A stretch of DNA of 64,000 nt, taken from assembly GCA_964437815.1 (NCBI GenBank), contig CAYTIE010000002.1:1-64000 (forward strand), given 5' to 3'. Below the pieces are notes generated by a model. It was not told the DNA's origin. It made no database searches and worked only from the letters and a program-made list of their open reading frames with translations. This DNA is from Marisimplicoccus sp964437815. Its GTDB lineage: Bacteria; Bacteroidota; Bacteroidia; Flavobacteriales; Flavobacteriaceae. A program made the translations under genes and the position numbers. Position 1 is the first letter of the stretch; every line of letters begins with the position of its first letter. This document shows, one piece after another, positions 8,330 to 17,152 of this stretch.

Positions 8330-9187
8330 ATGTCTACAACTACCTCTTTTGCCATTCACGACAAAGGATTTACAACAACTTTACGTAAGGATAATTGGTG
8401 GCTGTATCCATCCCTAGTGGTTTTTGGACTAACTGGTTTTGTGGTTTATGGACTTTGGTCTGCTTGGCAAGCTGACTTTTATTGGTACAGTGCCGGGCAA
8501 GAAGGGTTTGGGGGATATCTCGCTCCTTTTTATTCACCACCTCTTTTTATTAAAGAAGGTGTTGAAGGGGCTGCACCAATGTACCATTCCATTTTTGGAC
8601 CCTGGCCTACTTGGTGGCCTAGTTGGATTCCTCCCTCTCCGTCGTTATTGATTTTGGCAGTTCCTGGAATCTTTAGATTTACTTGTTATTACTATAGAAA
8701 AGCATACTACAGAGCATTCTCTGGAACACCACCAGCTTGTGCTGTTGGTGCTTTACCACGTAAACGAAAAAAAGGATATAAAGGAGAAACAGGACTTATG
8801 GTTGTTCAAAATATACATCGCTATACAATGTACTTTGCATCAATATATGTTTTTATCTTTTTTTATGATGCATATTTATCGTTTTTTAGAGGTGGGGAAT
8901 TTGGTATTGGCCTTGGAAGTATACTTTTATTGGGAAACCCCATTTTATTAGCCAGTTATATGTTAGGTTGTCACTCTATCCGACACCTTATAGGTGGAAG
9001 CAGGGATTGTTATTCCTGTGGGTTGGGAGGTAATATAGCTCATAAAAACGAAACGTTTGTTGGTTGGTTCAACCGTCGTCATGAGTTATTTGCATGGATT
9101 AGTTTAGTTTGGATAATGGTAGCCGATTTTTATATTCGAATGGTCTCAATGGGATATATTAACGACCCTAATACATGGAATTTTTAA
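8330..9187 (+). CDS. sdhC: succinate dehydrogenase membrane subunit, probable type F (Rieske-like)
   Basis: The 285-residue multi-helix membrane protein is the first gene of a C-A-B operon. It does not look like the di-heme cytochrome b usual for Bacteroidota (about 220 residues). Its most conserved-looking stretch is GCHSIRHLIGGSRDCYSC (Cys214, His215, His219, Cys227, Cys230) at the end of a membrane helix: two Cys and two His in the right number to hold a Rieske-type [2Fe-2S] cluster. Mycobacterial Sdh1 (type F) has one membrane subunit with a membrane-embedded Rieske-type cluster with two His ligands, and the same gene order. The assignment to type F is inference. Arginine codons are mostly CGN, unlike neighbouring genes. 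Confidence 0.75.
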   Translation: MSTTTSFAIHDKGFTTTLRKDNWWLYPSLVVFGLTGFVVYGLWSAWQADFYWYSAGQEGFGGYLAPFYSPPLFIKEGVEGAAPMYHSIFGPWPTWWPSWIPPSPSLLILAVPGIFRFTCYYYRKAYYRAFSGTPPACAVGALPRKRKKGYKGETGLMVVQNIHRYTMYFASIYVFIFFYDAYLSFFRGGEFGIGLGSILLLGNPILLASYMLGCHSIRHLIGGSRDCYSCGLGGNIAHKNETFVGWFNRRHELFAWISLVWIMVADFYIRMVSMGYINDPNTWNF

Positions 9188-9198
9188 AGAAATAATTT

Positions 9199-11046
9199 AT
9201 GTTAGATATATCTGAAATTAAAACCGTTGAGCATGATGTTCTAATTGTAGGAGCTGGTGGAGCTGGGCTAAGCGCTGCTATTGAAGCTTCAAACCATGGA
9301 GTTAGCACTGGTATTGTGATGAAATCACTTTTAGGTAAAGCACATACCGTTATGGCTGAAGGAGGAATGGCCGCTGCATTGGGAAATGTTGACGAACGTG
9401 ATCATTGGAAAATTCATTTTAGGGATACAATGCGTGGCGGAAAATTTCTTAACGATTGGCGAATGGCTGAACTTCATGCTAAACTTGCACCGGAACGTGT
9501 TCGCCTTCTTGAAGAATGGGGAGCGGTATTTGATCGCACTAAAAAAGGTTTAATAAATCAAAGAAATTTTGGTGGTCATAGATATCCTAGATTAGCACAT
9601 GTTGGAGATCGTACCGGATTGGAAATGATTCGTACTTTGCAAGACCATGGGATTCACCAAGGAATTGAGACTTATATGGAATGTACGGCCTTGGATTTAC
9701 TTAAAAACGAAAAGGGTAAAGTGATAGGTGTAGTTTGTATGTGGAGGGAAACTGGAACTTTTGTTCTTTTTAAAGCAAAATCCATCATATTCGCCACGGG
9801 AGGAGGAGGTAAAGCATGGGATGTTACATCAAATTCTTGGGAATATACTGGAGATGGTTATGCGTTGGCTTATGAGGCAGGAGCAGAACTCATGGATTTA
9901 GAATTCAATCAGTTTCATCCCACTGGAATGATGTGGCCATTATCAGTGAAAGGTGTTTTGGTTACTGAAAGTGTTAGAGGAGAAGGAGGAGTCCTCTTAA
10001 ATAGTGAAGGAACAAGATTTATGTTTAATTATATTCCTGAACGCTTCCGTTCAGAAACTGCAGATACCGAAGAAGAAGCAGCAAGATGGTTAGCTGGAGA
10101 CCCCAATGCTAGACGTCCTCCAGAACTATTAACCAGAGATGTCGTAGCTAGGGCAATTAATGAAGAGGTGAAGGCTGGAAGAGGTTCAACACATGGAGGA
10201 GCCTATCTTAATATTGCTACACAACGATCAGCAGAAGATATAAAAAAGAAGTTGCCTTCCATGTATCATCAATTTAAGACTTTGGCAGAATTAGACATTA
10301 CCAAAGAAGCTATGGAAGTAGGTCCTACATGTCATTATTTTATGGGTGGAATTCGCGTGGATGCCAATACAACCATGAGCTCTGTTCCAGGATTATTTGC
10401 ATGTGGAGAATGTGCAGCAGGAATGCATGGAGCTAATCGCTTGGGCGGAAACTCTTTGTCAGATCTTTTGGTCTTTGGTTATCTAGCAGGTAAAAATGCA
10501 GCTGAATTTGCAAAACAAAATGTAAAGCATTCAGACTTTGATGAAGATCAAGTCAAAACAATAATTCGAAAGGCAACAGAGATTTTAAACCGTAAATCAG
10601 GTGCTAATCCATATCTTTTGCATGAGCAGCTGGAGCAAAATATGCAAGCTAATGTTGGGATTATTCGAACAAAAGATCAGCTTGAAAAAGGAATAGATGA
10701 AATAGAAAAAATCAAAGAGGAATACAAATCTGTAAAAGCAAAAGGAACAAGTCAATTTAATCCTGGTTGGCATGAAGCATTAGGACTACGTAACTTATTA
10801 ATTACAGCAGAAGCAGTAGCAAGAGCTGCAAAATTTCGCGAAGAAAGCAGAGGAGCACATACCAGAGCTGATTTTCCTGGCGAACAAAAAGAATGGCTTA
10901 ATTACAATATAATTTCTAAAAAAGGAGATGATGGTAAAATGCAATTAAATAAAGTAGAGCGACCAAGCGCAAATTCAGAATTGATTCGCATTGCAGAATC
11001 CTCTATTGAAGATCTTGAAAATGAAATTATAGAAGAAAGAAAATGA
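9199..11046 (+). CDS. sdhA: succinate dehydrogenase flavoprotein subunit
   Basis: This 615-residue subunit oxidises succinate to fumarate on covalently bound FAD. The dinucleotide-binding motif GAGGAGLSAA starts near residue 18 and the FAD-linking His is His49 in KAHTVMAEGG. Substrate-site motifs follow: HPTGMM, RGEGG, TRDVVARA and PTCHYFMGGIRV. Length fits SdhA. It lies 11 nt after sdhC and 44 nt before sdhB. By my count 21 of 36 arginines use CGN codons, against none that I can find in the 827-codon nrdA; this is the clearest codon-use break in the window and suggests acquisition by transfer. Confidence 0.96.
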   Translation: MLDISEIKTVEHDVLIVGAGGAGLSAAIEASNHGVSTGIVMKSLLGKAHTVMAEGGMAAALGNVDERDHWKIHFRDTMRGGKFLNDWRMAELHAKLAPERVRLLEEWGAVFDRTKKGLINQRNFGGHRYPRLAHVGDRTGLEMIRTLQDHGIHQGIETYMECTALDLLKNEKGKVIGVVCMWRETGTFVLFKAKSIIFATGGGGKAWDVTSNSWEYTGDGYALAYEAGAELMDLEFNQFHPTGMMWPLSVKGVLVTESVRGEGGVLLNSEGTRFMFNYIPERFRSETADTEEEAARWLAGDPNARRPPELLTRDVVARAINEEVKAGRGSTHGGAYLNIATQRSAEDIKKKLPSMYHQFKTLAELDITKEAMEVGPTCHYFMGGIRVDANTTMSSVPGLFACGECAAGMHGANRLGGNSLSDLLVFGYLAGKNAAEFAKQNVKHSDFDEDQVKTIIRKATEILNRKSGANPYLLHEQLEQNMQANVGIIRTKDQLEKGIDEIEKIKEEYKSVKAKGTSQFNPGWHEALGLRNLLITAEAVARAAKFREESRGAHTRADFPGEQKEWLNYNIISKKGDDGKMQLNKVERPSANSELIRIAESSIEDLENEIIEERK

Positions 11047-11090
11047 ACAAATAATTTATAAAGCTTAATTTTGAAAGGAATCAATAAAGA

Positions 11091-11864
11091 ATGACAACAC
11101 GCAAATTTCAAATCTATAGGGGTGATAATAAAAATGGGCAACTGGTCAACTTTGAGACAGAGGTCAAGGAAGGAATGGTTGTGCTTGATGTTATTCACAA
11201 GATTCAAGCAGAACAGGCTAATGATTTGGGAGTTCGATGGAATTGCAAAGCAGGAAAATGTGGCTCTTGTAGTATGGAAATTAACGGTAAGCCAAAGCTA
11301 TCTTGTATGACAAGAATGAATGAATATAAAAAAGATGAGACCATTAGAATTACTCCAATGAAAACCTTTCCTGTTATTAAAGATTTGGTTACTGATGTTT
11401 CATGGAATTATAATCAAAATAAAAGAATAAAACCTGTTAAACTTGCTTCGGAACGTAAAACAGAAAAGGGCTATGTTATGTATCAGAAAGATGTTGATAG
11501 AGTTCAGGAGTTTCGAAAATGCATAGAGTGTTATTTATGTCAAAATGTATGTCACGTACTTCGTGACCATGATAAAAAAGACGAGTTTGTTGGCCCCCGA
11601 TTTATGATTCGTGTGGCTAGTCTTGAAATGCATCCCTTAGATATAAATGATAGAATTCCGGAATTAAAAAAAGAATTTGGTTCAGGAATGTGTAACATTA
11701 CGAAATGTTGTACCGTTGTTTGCCCTGAAAACATTAATATTACTGATAATGGAATTATTCCACTCAAGGAACGAGTGGTTGATAGATATTATGACCCTTT
11801 AACTATTTTGAGACGTAAAATATTTGGCAAAAAAAAGAAGAAATTCCCTCCTTTAAAATCTTAA
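11091..11864 (+). CDS. sdhB: succinate dehydrogenase iron-sulfur subunit
   Basis: The 257-residue protein passes electrons from FAD to the membrane subunit. The plant-type [2Fe-2S] ligands are Cys52, Cys57, Cys60 and Cys72 in CKAGKCGSC...SC. The second domain has CIECYLCQNVC (Cys144, 147, 150, 154) and CNITKCCTVVCP for the [4Fe-4S] and [3Fe-4S] clusters. The basic C-terminal tail (KKKKKF) is lysine-rich. It ends the operon; the gene converges on the Ig-like lipoprotein. Arginine codons are again about half CGN. Confidence 0.96.
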   Translation: MTTRKFQIYRGDNKNGQLVNFETEVKEGMVVLDVIHKIQAEQANDLGVRWNCKAGKCGSCSMEINGKPKLSCMTRMNEYKKDETIRITPMKTFPVIKDLVTDVSWNYNQNKRIKPVKLASERKTEKGYVMYQKDVDRVQEFRKCIECYLCQNVCHVLRDHDKKDEFVGPRFMIRVASLEMHPLDINDRIPELKKEFGSGMCNITKCCTVVCPENINITDNGIIPLKERVVDRYYDPLTILRRKIFGKKKKKFPPLKS

Positions 11865-11877
11865 ATTAAACATCAAG

Positions 11878-11894
11878 AATTCTTGAAAAGAATT
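11878..11894. terminator. possible terminator between sdhB and convergent gene
   Basis: AATTCTT-GAA-AAGAATT forms a 7-bp hairpin followed on the plus strand by a T-rich but interrupted tail (11895-11910). It lies 14 nt after the sdhB stop. It overlaps a 12-bp perfect palindrome (11874-11885), so the fold is not unique. Confidence 0.4.
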
Positions 11895-11906
11895 ATCCTT
11901 ATTATT

Positions 11907-13664
11907 TTATTGAATTGAATCTATTTTAACCTCATTTAAATTAANNNNNNNNNNNNNNNNNNNNNNNNNNNNNNNNNNNNNNNNNNNNNNNNNNNNNNNN
12001 NNNNNNNNNNNNNNNNNNNNNNNNNNNNNNNNNNNNNNNNNNNNAATTGAATCTATTTTAACCTCATTTAAATTAAATGTCTCATTAAAGTCCCAATTTG
12101 CTCTAATATCTAGCTCAAAATTTGAATAATAAACCTCTTCAGGCTGAATTTTTTTAAGGTAATTTCCAGTATCCCATTTTTTATTCCCATTATTGTCTTT
12201 AATCATTCTGAAAATATATTTTCCGGGTTTTATTAGTTCAAAGTTATATAAACCATCATTAATTATGCTATTATATTTCCTGACAATTTCATTATTAGAG
12301 TTAAGCATTTGAAGAATATATTCAGATTCATTATCTCTTATAACATTTAAGTAAACATTTCCATAATCTTCAAGTGATTGAGATACAGTTTTATAATCTA
12401 AAGTATCATTAGTCCCCCCTTTAAGATCAACAATTGCATTAGGTAATATATATATTGAATAATCATCTTGAGGCTTAACCTCAAAATCAAGAGTGATTTC
12501 ATCTAAATTATTATTTATAGATGACTTGAAAGGGATTAGAACTGAATCAATATTCCTTATAAAAATCAGTGAATCAGAAATTTCTCTTATTGGTAGGTTA
12601 GAGGACAATTTAAAAATTTCCTTTAAGCCTATTACAGACTCAGTAATTTTTGTCATCTCTAATGAGTCAATTAGTGAATCTTTTGAACGATCAAATTTAA
12701 CGGTCAGGGTTTTTATTGTATCAATTTCTTTTAGTTTAAATTCAAGTGAGTCTAAACTATTTCTTGATAACCAAAAATTTATTGTGTCTTTATTTTTCTC
12801 TTTAGTAAAAAGATATTCAACACTATCCGGTATTTTAGATGCTAGAGAAATTTTATCTAAATCTAATTTTCCATAATATCCAAAACCGATCTTTTCACTA
12901 TTTATAAAGTGAGGTCTATCCCAAACTATAGATGTCTCCTCTTTAAACAATCGAAGGTTAATTATTGAGTCTTTAGGTAGTGAAACTATAGAATCATAGT
13001 ATCCAATTTTATCATATAGTGGGTTAAATATATAATCATCACCTACATCTTTTAATGCAATTAAAATATATCTTCCCTCTCTTAAATTCTTAAACCTATA
13101 TGTTGTAGAGTCCAGAGTGTTTGACAGGTATGTTGGCTGACTATTAAAAATAATGGAGTCATTATAAGTGCTATCAATTTTATATAGTTGAAGTGATAAA
13201 TATTGATCGGTTTCAAGATCAAAAGCATCTTCAACATTCCCTTTTAAAAATAATGAGTCAAGAGTTGGTCCTGTAGAAAATGTGTAATTAAAGAAGTTCA
13301 TCTTATTTCCCTCATTGTTGTCTAAAATACTATTCCCAAAATTAATTGTGTAGGTAGTGTTTTCTTGAAGTGAATCAATAAAATTTATAAATATTTTTTT
13401 CGTTATTCCACTTAGAGGTTTAATTTCGTATTTTTTCTTTTCAAGAGGAGGAGAAATTATAAGCTGCTTATCTAGATCTTCTAGTTTTACCCATTCATTA
13501 AATGTTAATCTAATTTCATCCGTATTAAAATTAACGCTATTTATTTTTGGGTTGGCAGCAATTAATACTGGAGGAATTGAATCTTTTTCTCCACCAGTAG
13601 GGCTAGATCTTCTAGCACAACTAGCTATTAATACCATTGCCATTATGTATAAAGAATATTTCAT
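11907..13664 (-). CDS. Ig-like domain lipoprotein, interrupted by a false gap
   Basis: The start encodes a lipoprotein signal with lipobox VLIASC and a following Bacterial Ig-like (Big_5) domain with IRLTFNEWV and TYTINFG-type strands. The remaining ~400 residues are beta-rich with several SNL..Y..R modules, resembling the ~530-residue Ig-like lipoproteins common in flavobacteria; their function is unknown. The 100-N run at 11945-12044 is bordered on both sides by the same 32 nt, so the coding sequence is probably intact and ends NEVKIDSIQ; closing the gap gives about 541 residues. It is divergent from glyS with 62 nt between start codons. Confidence 0.75.
   Translation of the reverse strand: MKYSLYIMAMVLIASCARRSSPTGGEKDSIPPVLIAANPKINSVNFNTDEIRLTFNEWVKLEDLDKQLIISPPLEKKKYEIKPLSGITKKIFINFIDSLQENTTYTINFGNSILDNNEGNKMNFFNYTFSTGPTLDSLFLKGNVEDAFDLETDQYLSLQLYKIDSTYNDSIIFNSQPTYLSNTLDSTTYRFKNLREGRYILIALKDVGDDYIFNPLYDKIGYYDSIVSLPKDSIINLRLFKEETSIVWDRPHFINSEKIGFGYYGKLDLDKISLASKIPDSVEYLFTKEKNKDTINFWLSRNSLDSLEFKLKEIDTIKTLTVKFDRSKDSLIDSLEMTKITESVIGLKEIFKLSSNLPIREISDSLIFIRNIDSVLIPFKSSINNNLDEITLDFEVKPQDDYSIYILPNAIVDLKGGTNDTLDYKTVSQSLEDYGNVYLNVIRDNESEYILQMLNSNNEIVRKYNSIINDGLYNFELIKPGKYIFRMIKDNNGNKKWDTGNYLKKIQPEEVYYSNFELDIRANWDFNETFNLNEVKIDSIXXXXXXXXXXXXXXXXXXXXXXXXXXXXXXXXXXNLNEVKIDSIQ
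11913..11944. repeat. 32-nt copy at left edge of N-gap
   Basis: These 32 nt are identical to 12045-12076, directly across the 100-N run. The pattern is that of two contigs that overlap by 32 nt but were scaffolded with a placeholder gap instead of merged. Confidence 0.9.
11945..12044. other. 100-N scaffold gap, probably spurious
   Basis: Exactly 100 N, a standard placeholder length. Because the same 32 nt abut both sides, the true gap is most likely an overlap (negative size) and no sequence is missing. Confidence 0.9.
12045..12076. repeat. 32-nt copy at right edge of N-gap
   Basis: Second copy of 11913-11944. Translating through it on the minus strand gives NLNEVKIDSI, the same residues as those read before the stop on the other side of the gap. 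Confidence 0.9.
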
Positions 13665-13726
13665 TCAACTAATTGATTTACAAATTAACATATTTAAAAT
13701 ATAAAAAGAACTATTTTTACATAATC

Positions 13727-15262
13727 ATGGAAGACGGTGACTCTTTAAAAAAAGTTATTTCTCATTCAAAAGAATATGGATTTGTTATTCCATCAAGTGA
13801 AATATATGAGGGATTAAATGCTGTTTATGATTATGGTCATAATGGAGTATTGCTAAAGAATAATATTAGGGAATATTGGTGGAAATCAATGGTTCAGTTA
13901 AATCAGAATATTATAGGAGTTGATTCTGCAATTTTTGCACATCCTAAAACATGGGTTGCTTCAGGACATGTTGAAGCATTTAATGATCCTTTAATTGACA
14001 ATAAGGATTCAAAAAAAAGATATAGAGCTGATGTATTAATTGAAGATTACATTGGGAAGCAAAAAAATAAACTTAACAAAGAAGTTTTAAAGGCTAAGAA
14101 AAAATTTGGGGACAAGTTTGATGAAAATGAATTTATTACTACTAATCAAAGGGTATTGGAATTAAATGCTAGAATTAAATCTATTAACGAAAGAATGGCA
14201 GATGGATTTAAAAAGAATAATCTAAAGGAAATTGAAAATTTAATTAAAGAATTAGAGATTAAGTGTCCAGTCTCTGGAACATCTAATTGGACTGAAGTAA
14301 GACAATTTAATTTAATGTTTAAAACTAATTTAGGAGCTTCGAGTGATTCAAACATGGAATTATATCTAAGGCCAGAGACAGCCCAAGGTATCTTCCTGAA
14401 TTATTTAACCTTACAAAAGACCTCAAGAATGAAGATTCCATTTGGAATTGCACAAACTGGAAAGGCATTTAGAAATGAAATTGTTGCTAGACAATTTATT
14501 TTTAGAATGCGAGAATTTGAGCAGATGGAAATGCAATTTTTTATAAAGCCAGGGACTCAAGATCAATGGTATAAGCATTGGAAAGATAAAAGAATGCAAT
14601 GGCATCTTAGTTTAGGGTTTGAAAAAACTAAATATAGATTCCATGATCATGAAAAACTTGCTCATTATGCAGATGCAGCTTCTGATATTGAATTTAATTT
14701 TCCTTTTGGATTTAAAGAATTGGAAGGGATACATTCTAGAACAGATTTTGATTTAAAAAGTCATGAGAAACTATCAGGAAAAAAAATTCAATATTTTGAT
14801 ACTGAAAAAAATGAAAGCTACACACCATATGTTATTGAAACTTCTATTGGTTTAGATAGAATGTTTCTTTCTGTGTTATCGAGCTCTTATCTTAATGAAA
14901 AGCTTAAAGATGGATCTTCTAGAGTTGTTCTTAAAATCCCTAAACAAATCGCACCAATTAAAATTGCAGTCCTACCATTACTTAAAAAAGATGGTTTACC
15001 AGAGATAGCAAATGAATTAATGAATGAATTTAGCTCAGAGGTAAATCTTTCTTATGATGAGAAAGATGCAATTGGAAGAAGGTATAGAAGGCAGGATGCA
15101 ATTGGTACTCCTTATTGTATTACTATTGATCATCAGACCCTTGAAGATAACACGTTTACTTTAAGAGATAGAGATTCTATGGAACAGAAAAGAATAAATA
15201 AGGATGACCTGATCAATATTGTTAAAGACGAGTTGACAATAAACAATCTTCTTACTAATTGA
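13727..15262 (+). CDS. glyS: glycyl-tRNA synthetase (alpha2 type)
   Basis: The enzyme charges tRNA-Gly with glycine. The start is the ATG at 13727 (511 residues); the reading frame is open back to 13673 but that extension is AT-rich and lacks a family match. Class II motif 2 is visible as GKAFRNEIVARQFIFRMREF, with EMQFF following, and motif 3 as ETSIGLDRM. The C-terminal anticodon-binding domain begins near APIKIAVLPL. The single-chain form is usual in Bacteroidota. It overlaps the exonuclease gene by 4 nt (TTGA), so the two are translationally coupled. Confidence 0.96.
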   Translation: MEDGDSLKKVISHSKEYGFVIPSSEIYEGLNAVYDYGHNGVLLKNNIREYWWKSMVQLNQNIIGVDSAIFAHPKTWVASGHVEAFNDPLIDNKDSKKRYRADVLIEDYIGKQKNKLNKEVLKAKKKFGDKFDENEFITTNQRVLELNARIKSINERMADGFKKNNLKEIENLIKELEIKCPVSGTSNWTEVRQFNLMFKTNLGASSDSNMELYLRPETAQGIFLNYLTLQKTSRMKIPFGIAQTGKAFRNEIVARQFIFRMREFEQMEMQFFIKPGTQDQWYKHWKDKRMQWHLSLGFEKTKYRFHDHEKLAHYADAASDIEFNFPFGFKELEGIHSRTDFDLKSHEKLSGKKIQYFDTEKNESYTPYVIETSIGLDRMFLSVLSSSYLNEKLKDGSSRVVLKIPKQIAPIKIAVLPLLKKDGLPEIANELMNEFSSEVNLSYDEKDAIGRRYRRQDAIGTPYCITIDHQTLEDNTFTLRDRDSMEQKRINKDDLINIVKDELTINNLLTN

Positions 15263-16020
15263 AAATAATAAGCTATAATGTTAATGGTATTAGAGCAGCT
15301 ATTAAAAAAGGTTTATTAGACTGGTTAGGGTATGAAAATCCTGATATCATTTGTGTTCAAGAAACAAAGGCAAATAAAGATCAGGTTGAAACAAATTTAA
15401 TTCAAGAAGTTGGGTATAATCACTTTTGGTATTCAGCAGAAAAAAAAGGATATAGCGGTGTGGCAATTTTTTCAAAGACTAAACCTTTGCATGTCGAGTA
15501 TGGAACAGGAATTGACTATATGGATAACGAAGGAAGAGTTATTAGAGCAGATTTTAAAAACTTTTCTGTCATTAGCTTATACCTCCCGTCAGGCACTAAT
15601 ATTGAACGTCTTGGATTAAAGTTTGCTTTTATGGATGATTTTAGAAAATACATTTATGATTTAAACAAGAGAATCCCAAATCTAATTATTTCAGGAGATT
15701 ATAATATCTGTCATAAAGAAATTGATATTCATGATCCGGTTAGAAATAAAACTGTTTCAGGGTTTCTTCCAGAAGAAAGAGATTGGTTGACATCTTTCAT
15801 AGGGGATTCATTTATTGACTCATTTAGGTTTATTGACAAATCTCCTCATTCATATAGTTGGTGGAGCTATAGATCAGGAGCTAGAAAAAATAATAAAGGT
15901 TGGCGAATAGATTACAATATGGTATCTAAATCTCTTGAAAAAAATATAGAAAATGCCTATTTAATTCCTGAGGCAGTTCATTCTGATCACTGCCCTGTTG
16001 CATTAGAACTTAGAATTTAA
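15259..16020 (+). CDS. xth: exodeoxyribonuclease III
   Basis: The 253-residue AP endonuclease/3'-5' exonuclease works in base excision repair. It starts at a TTG overlapping the glyS stop and reads MKIISYNVNGIRAA, the family's N terminus. Catalytic motifs are CVQETKA (metal Glu), SLYLPSG, ISGDYNICH (Asp/Asn) and SDHCPVALEL (Asp-His). All expected active-site residues are present and length is normal. It converges on the serine hydrolase gene with overlapping stop codons (16017-16020). Confidence 0.95.
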   Translation: MKIISYNVNGIRAAIKKGLLDWLGYENPDIICVQETKANKDQVETNLIQEVGYNHFWYSAEKKGYSGVAIFSKTKPLHVEYGTGIDYMDNEGRVIRADFKNFSVISLYLPSGTNIERLGLKFAFMDDFRKYIYDLNKRIPNLIISGDYNICHKEIDIHDPVRNKTVSGFLPEERDWLTSFIGDSFIDSFRFIDKSPHSYSWWSYRSGARKNNKGWRIDYNMVSKSLEKNIENAYLIPEAVHSDHCPVALELRI

Positions 16021-17150
16021 TTATCCGTAATTCTTAAGGCTTCATCAATATATACGTAAGTATCTTCAGTAATTTCAATTATTCCTTTATCTATATACTT
16101 TCTGCCGAACCGTGATATTATAATATTTTTTTCAGGAATAAACATAATATATTGACCTAGATGTCCACGCATCATTCCAATTTCATGCCCTCTATAATTT
16201 GTCATCCAAACTCCTAGACCATAAATTAGAGTATCTCTAGGTGTTAGAGAGTTTTTAATATAGTCCTCACTTACTAATTGTTCTCCATTCCAACTCCCAT
16301 TATTTATGTATAGTTTTCCCATTCTAGATAAGTCTCTTGCATTTGTAGAAAAGCAACAAAAAGCTTTAGCATTTCCACTTTCATAACTGTCAAGCTGCCA
16401 TATTGCATCTTTTTCAGCATTCATTTTTTTCCAAAAGTTTTCTGAAAAGTAGTCTGTAATTTTTTGCCCTGTTGCTCTTTCAATTACAATAGCAAGTACC
16501 TGAGTGTTTCCACTTGAATAATGAAAATTAATACCGGGTTGATTTATATAAGGTTGTTCAAGCATAAGCTTGTTAATATCATTAATAAAATATGTTTTAG
16601 CTATAACGCTAAATGGATTTAATGATGGCTCTACCCACTTCATTCCAGATTGCATAGAAATAAGGTCTTCAACTGTTACTTCATTAGCAAATTCACCTTT
16701 TAATTCAGGTATAAAATCAATTACTTTTTGTTCAAGACCTTTTATATATCCTTGCTCAATAGCTTTAGCTATACTAACTGAGATAAGCGTTTTAACAATT
16801 GAGAAAGAATTAATTACTGAATTTTCATCATATCCATTATAATATTTTTCAGTAATTATACTGTCATTTTTAAATACTAAAAAAGCTGCTGTTTCCATTT
16901 CAGAATTAAAATCATCAAATGAATTAGAAAGGTTCCTCTTATTATAATTAATATGTTGTGGCCATGGTTCAGGTGTATCAGATGTTTCAACTTGAACAGT
17001 ATCAAAATATTCATTATCATCAATAAAGACTGTTGTATATCCATTTAGATATACTACTCTAACCCCCTTAATTAAATAATTTAGATCAAAAGTGTATATA
17101 AGTGAGAATAAAACTACAGCTACAATAAATATTTTTTTAAAATACTTCAT
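16017..17150 (-). CDS. beta-lactamase-like serine hydrolase (class C family)
   Basis: This 377-residue protein has an N-terminal membrane anchor (residues ~7-24) and a beta-lactamase/DD-peptidase domain (Pfam Beta-lactamase). The nucleophile motif SxxK is SIVK in NSFSIVKTL; the second motif is YSSGN. The third element is near GHLGQY. Such proteins include peptidases, esterases and D-aminopeptidases, and antibiotic hydrolysis should not be assumed. It is downstream of the antiporter gene on the same strand, 2 nt apart, so the pair is probably one transcript. Confidence 0.85.
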   Translation of the reverse strand: MKYFKKIFIVAVVLFSLIYTFDLNYLIKGVRVVYLNGYTTVFIDDNEYFDTVQVETSDTPEPWPQHINYNKRNLSNSFDDFNSEMETAAFLVFKNDSIITEKYYNGYDENSVINSFSIVKTLISVSIAKAIEQGYIKGLEQKVIDFIPELKGEFANEVTVEDLISMQSGMKWVEPSLNPFSVIAKTYFINDINKLMLEQPYINQPGINFHYSSGNTQVLAIVIERATGQKITDYFSENFWKKMNAEKDAIWQLDSYESGNAKAFCCFSTNARDLSRMGKLYINNGSWNGEQLVSEDYIKNSLTPRDTLIYGLGVWMTNYRGHEIGMMRGHLGQYIMFIPEKNIIISRFGRKYIDKGIIEITEDTYVYIDEALRITDN

Positions 17151-17152
17151 TA

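Noticed and set aside
11874..11885. 12-bp palindrome CAAGAATTCTTG as an operator
   Set aside because: It lies between two stop codons with no promoter nearby; the alternative hairpin with a T-rich tail is a simpler reading.
11913..12076. Direct repeat as a biological tandem duplication or mobile-element target site
   Set aside because: The copies abut a 100-N placeholder on both sides exactly, which is the mark of an unmerged contig overlap.
13673..13726. Longer N terminus for glycyl-tRNA synthetase
   Set aside because: The extra 18 residues lie in the divergent promoter area and the family starts close to the ATG at 13727.
16017..17150. Antibiotic resistance beta-lactamase
   Set aside because: Only the broad serine hydrolase fold is supported; no feature separates it from peptidases or esterases, and resistance cannot be inferred.
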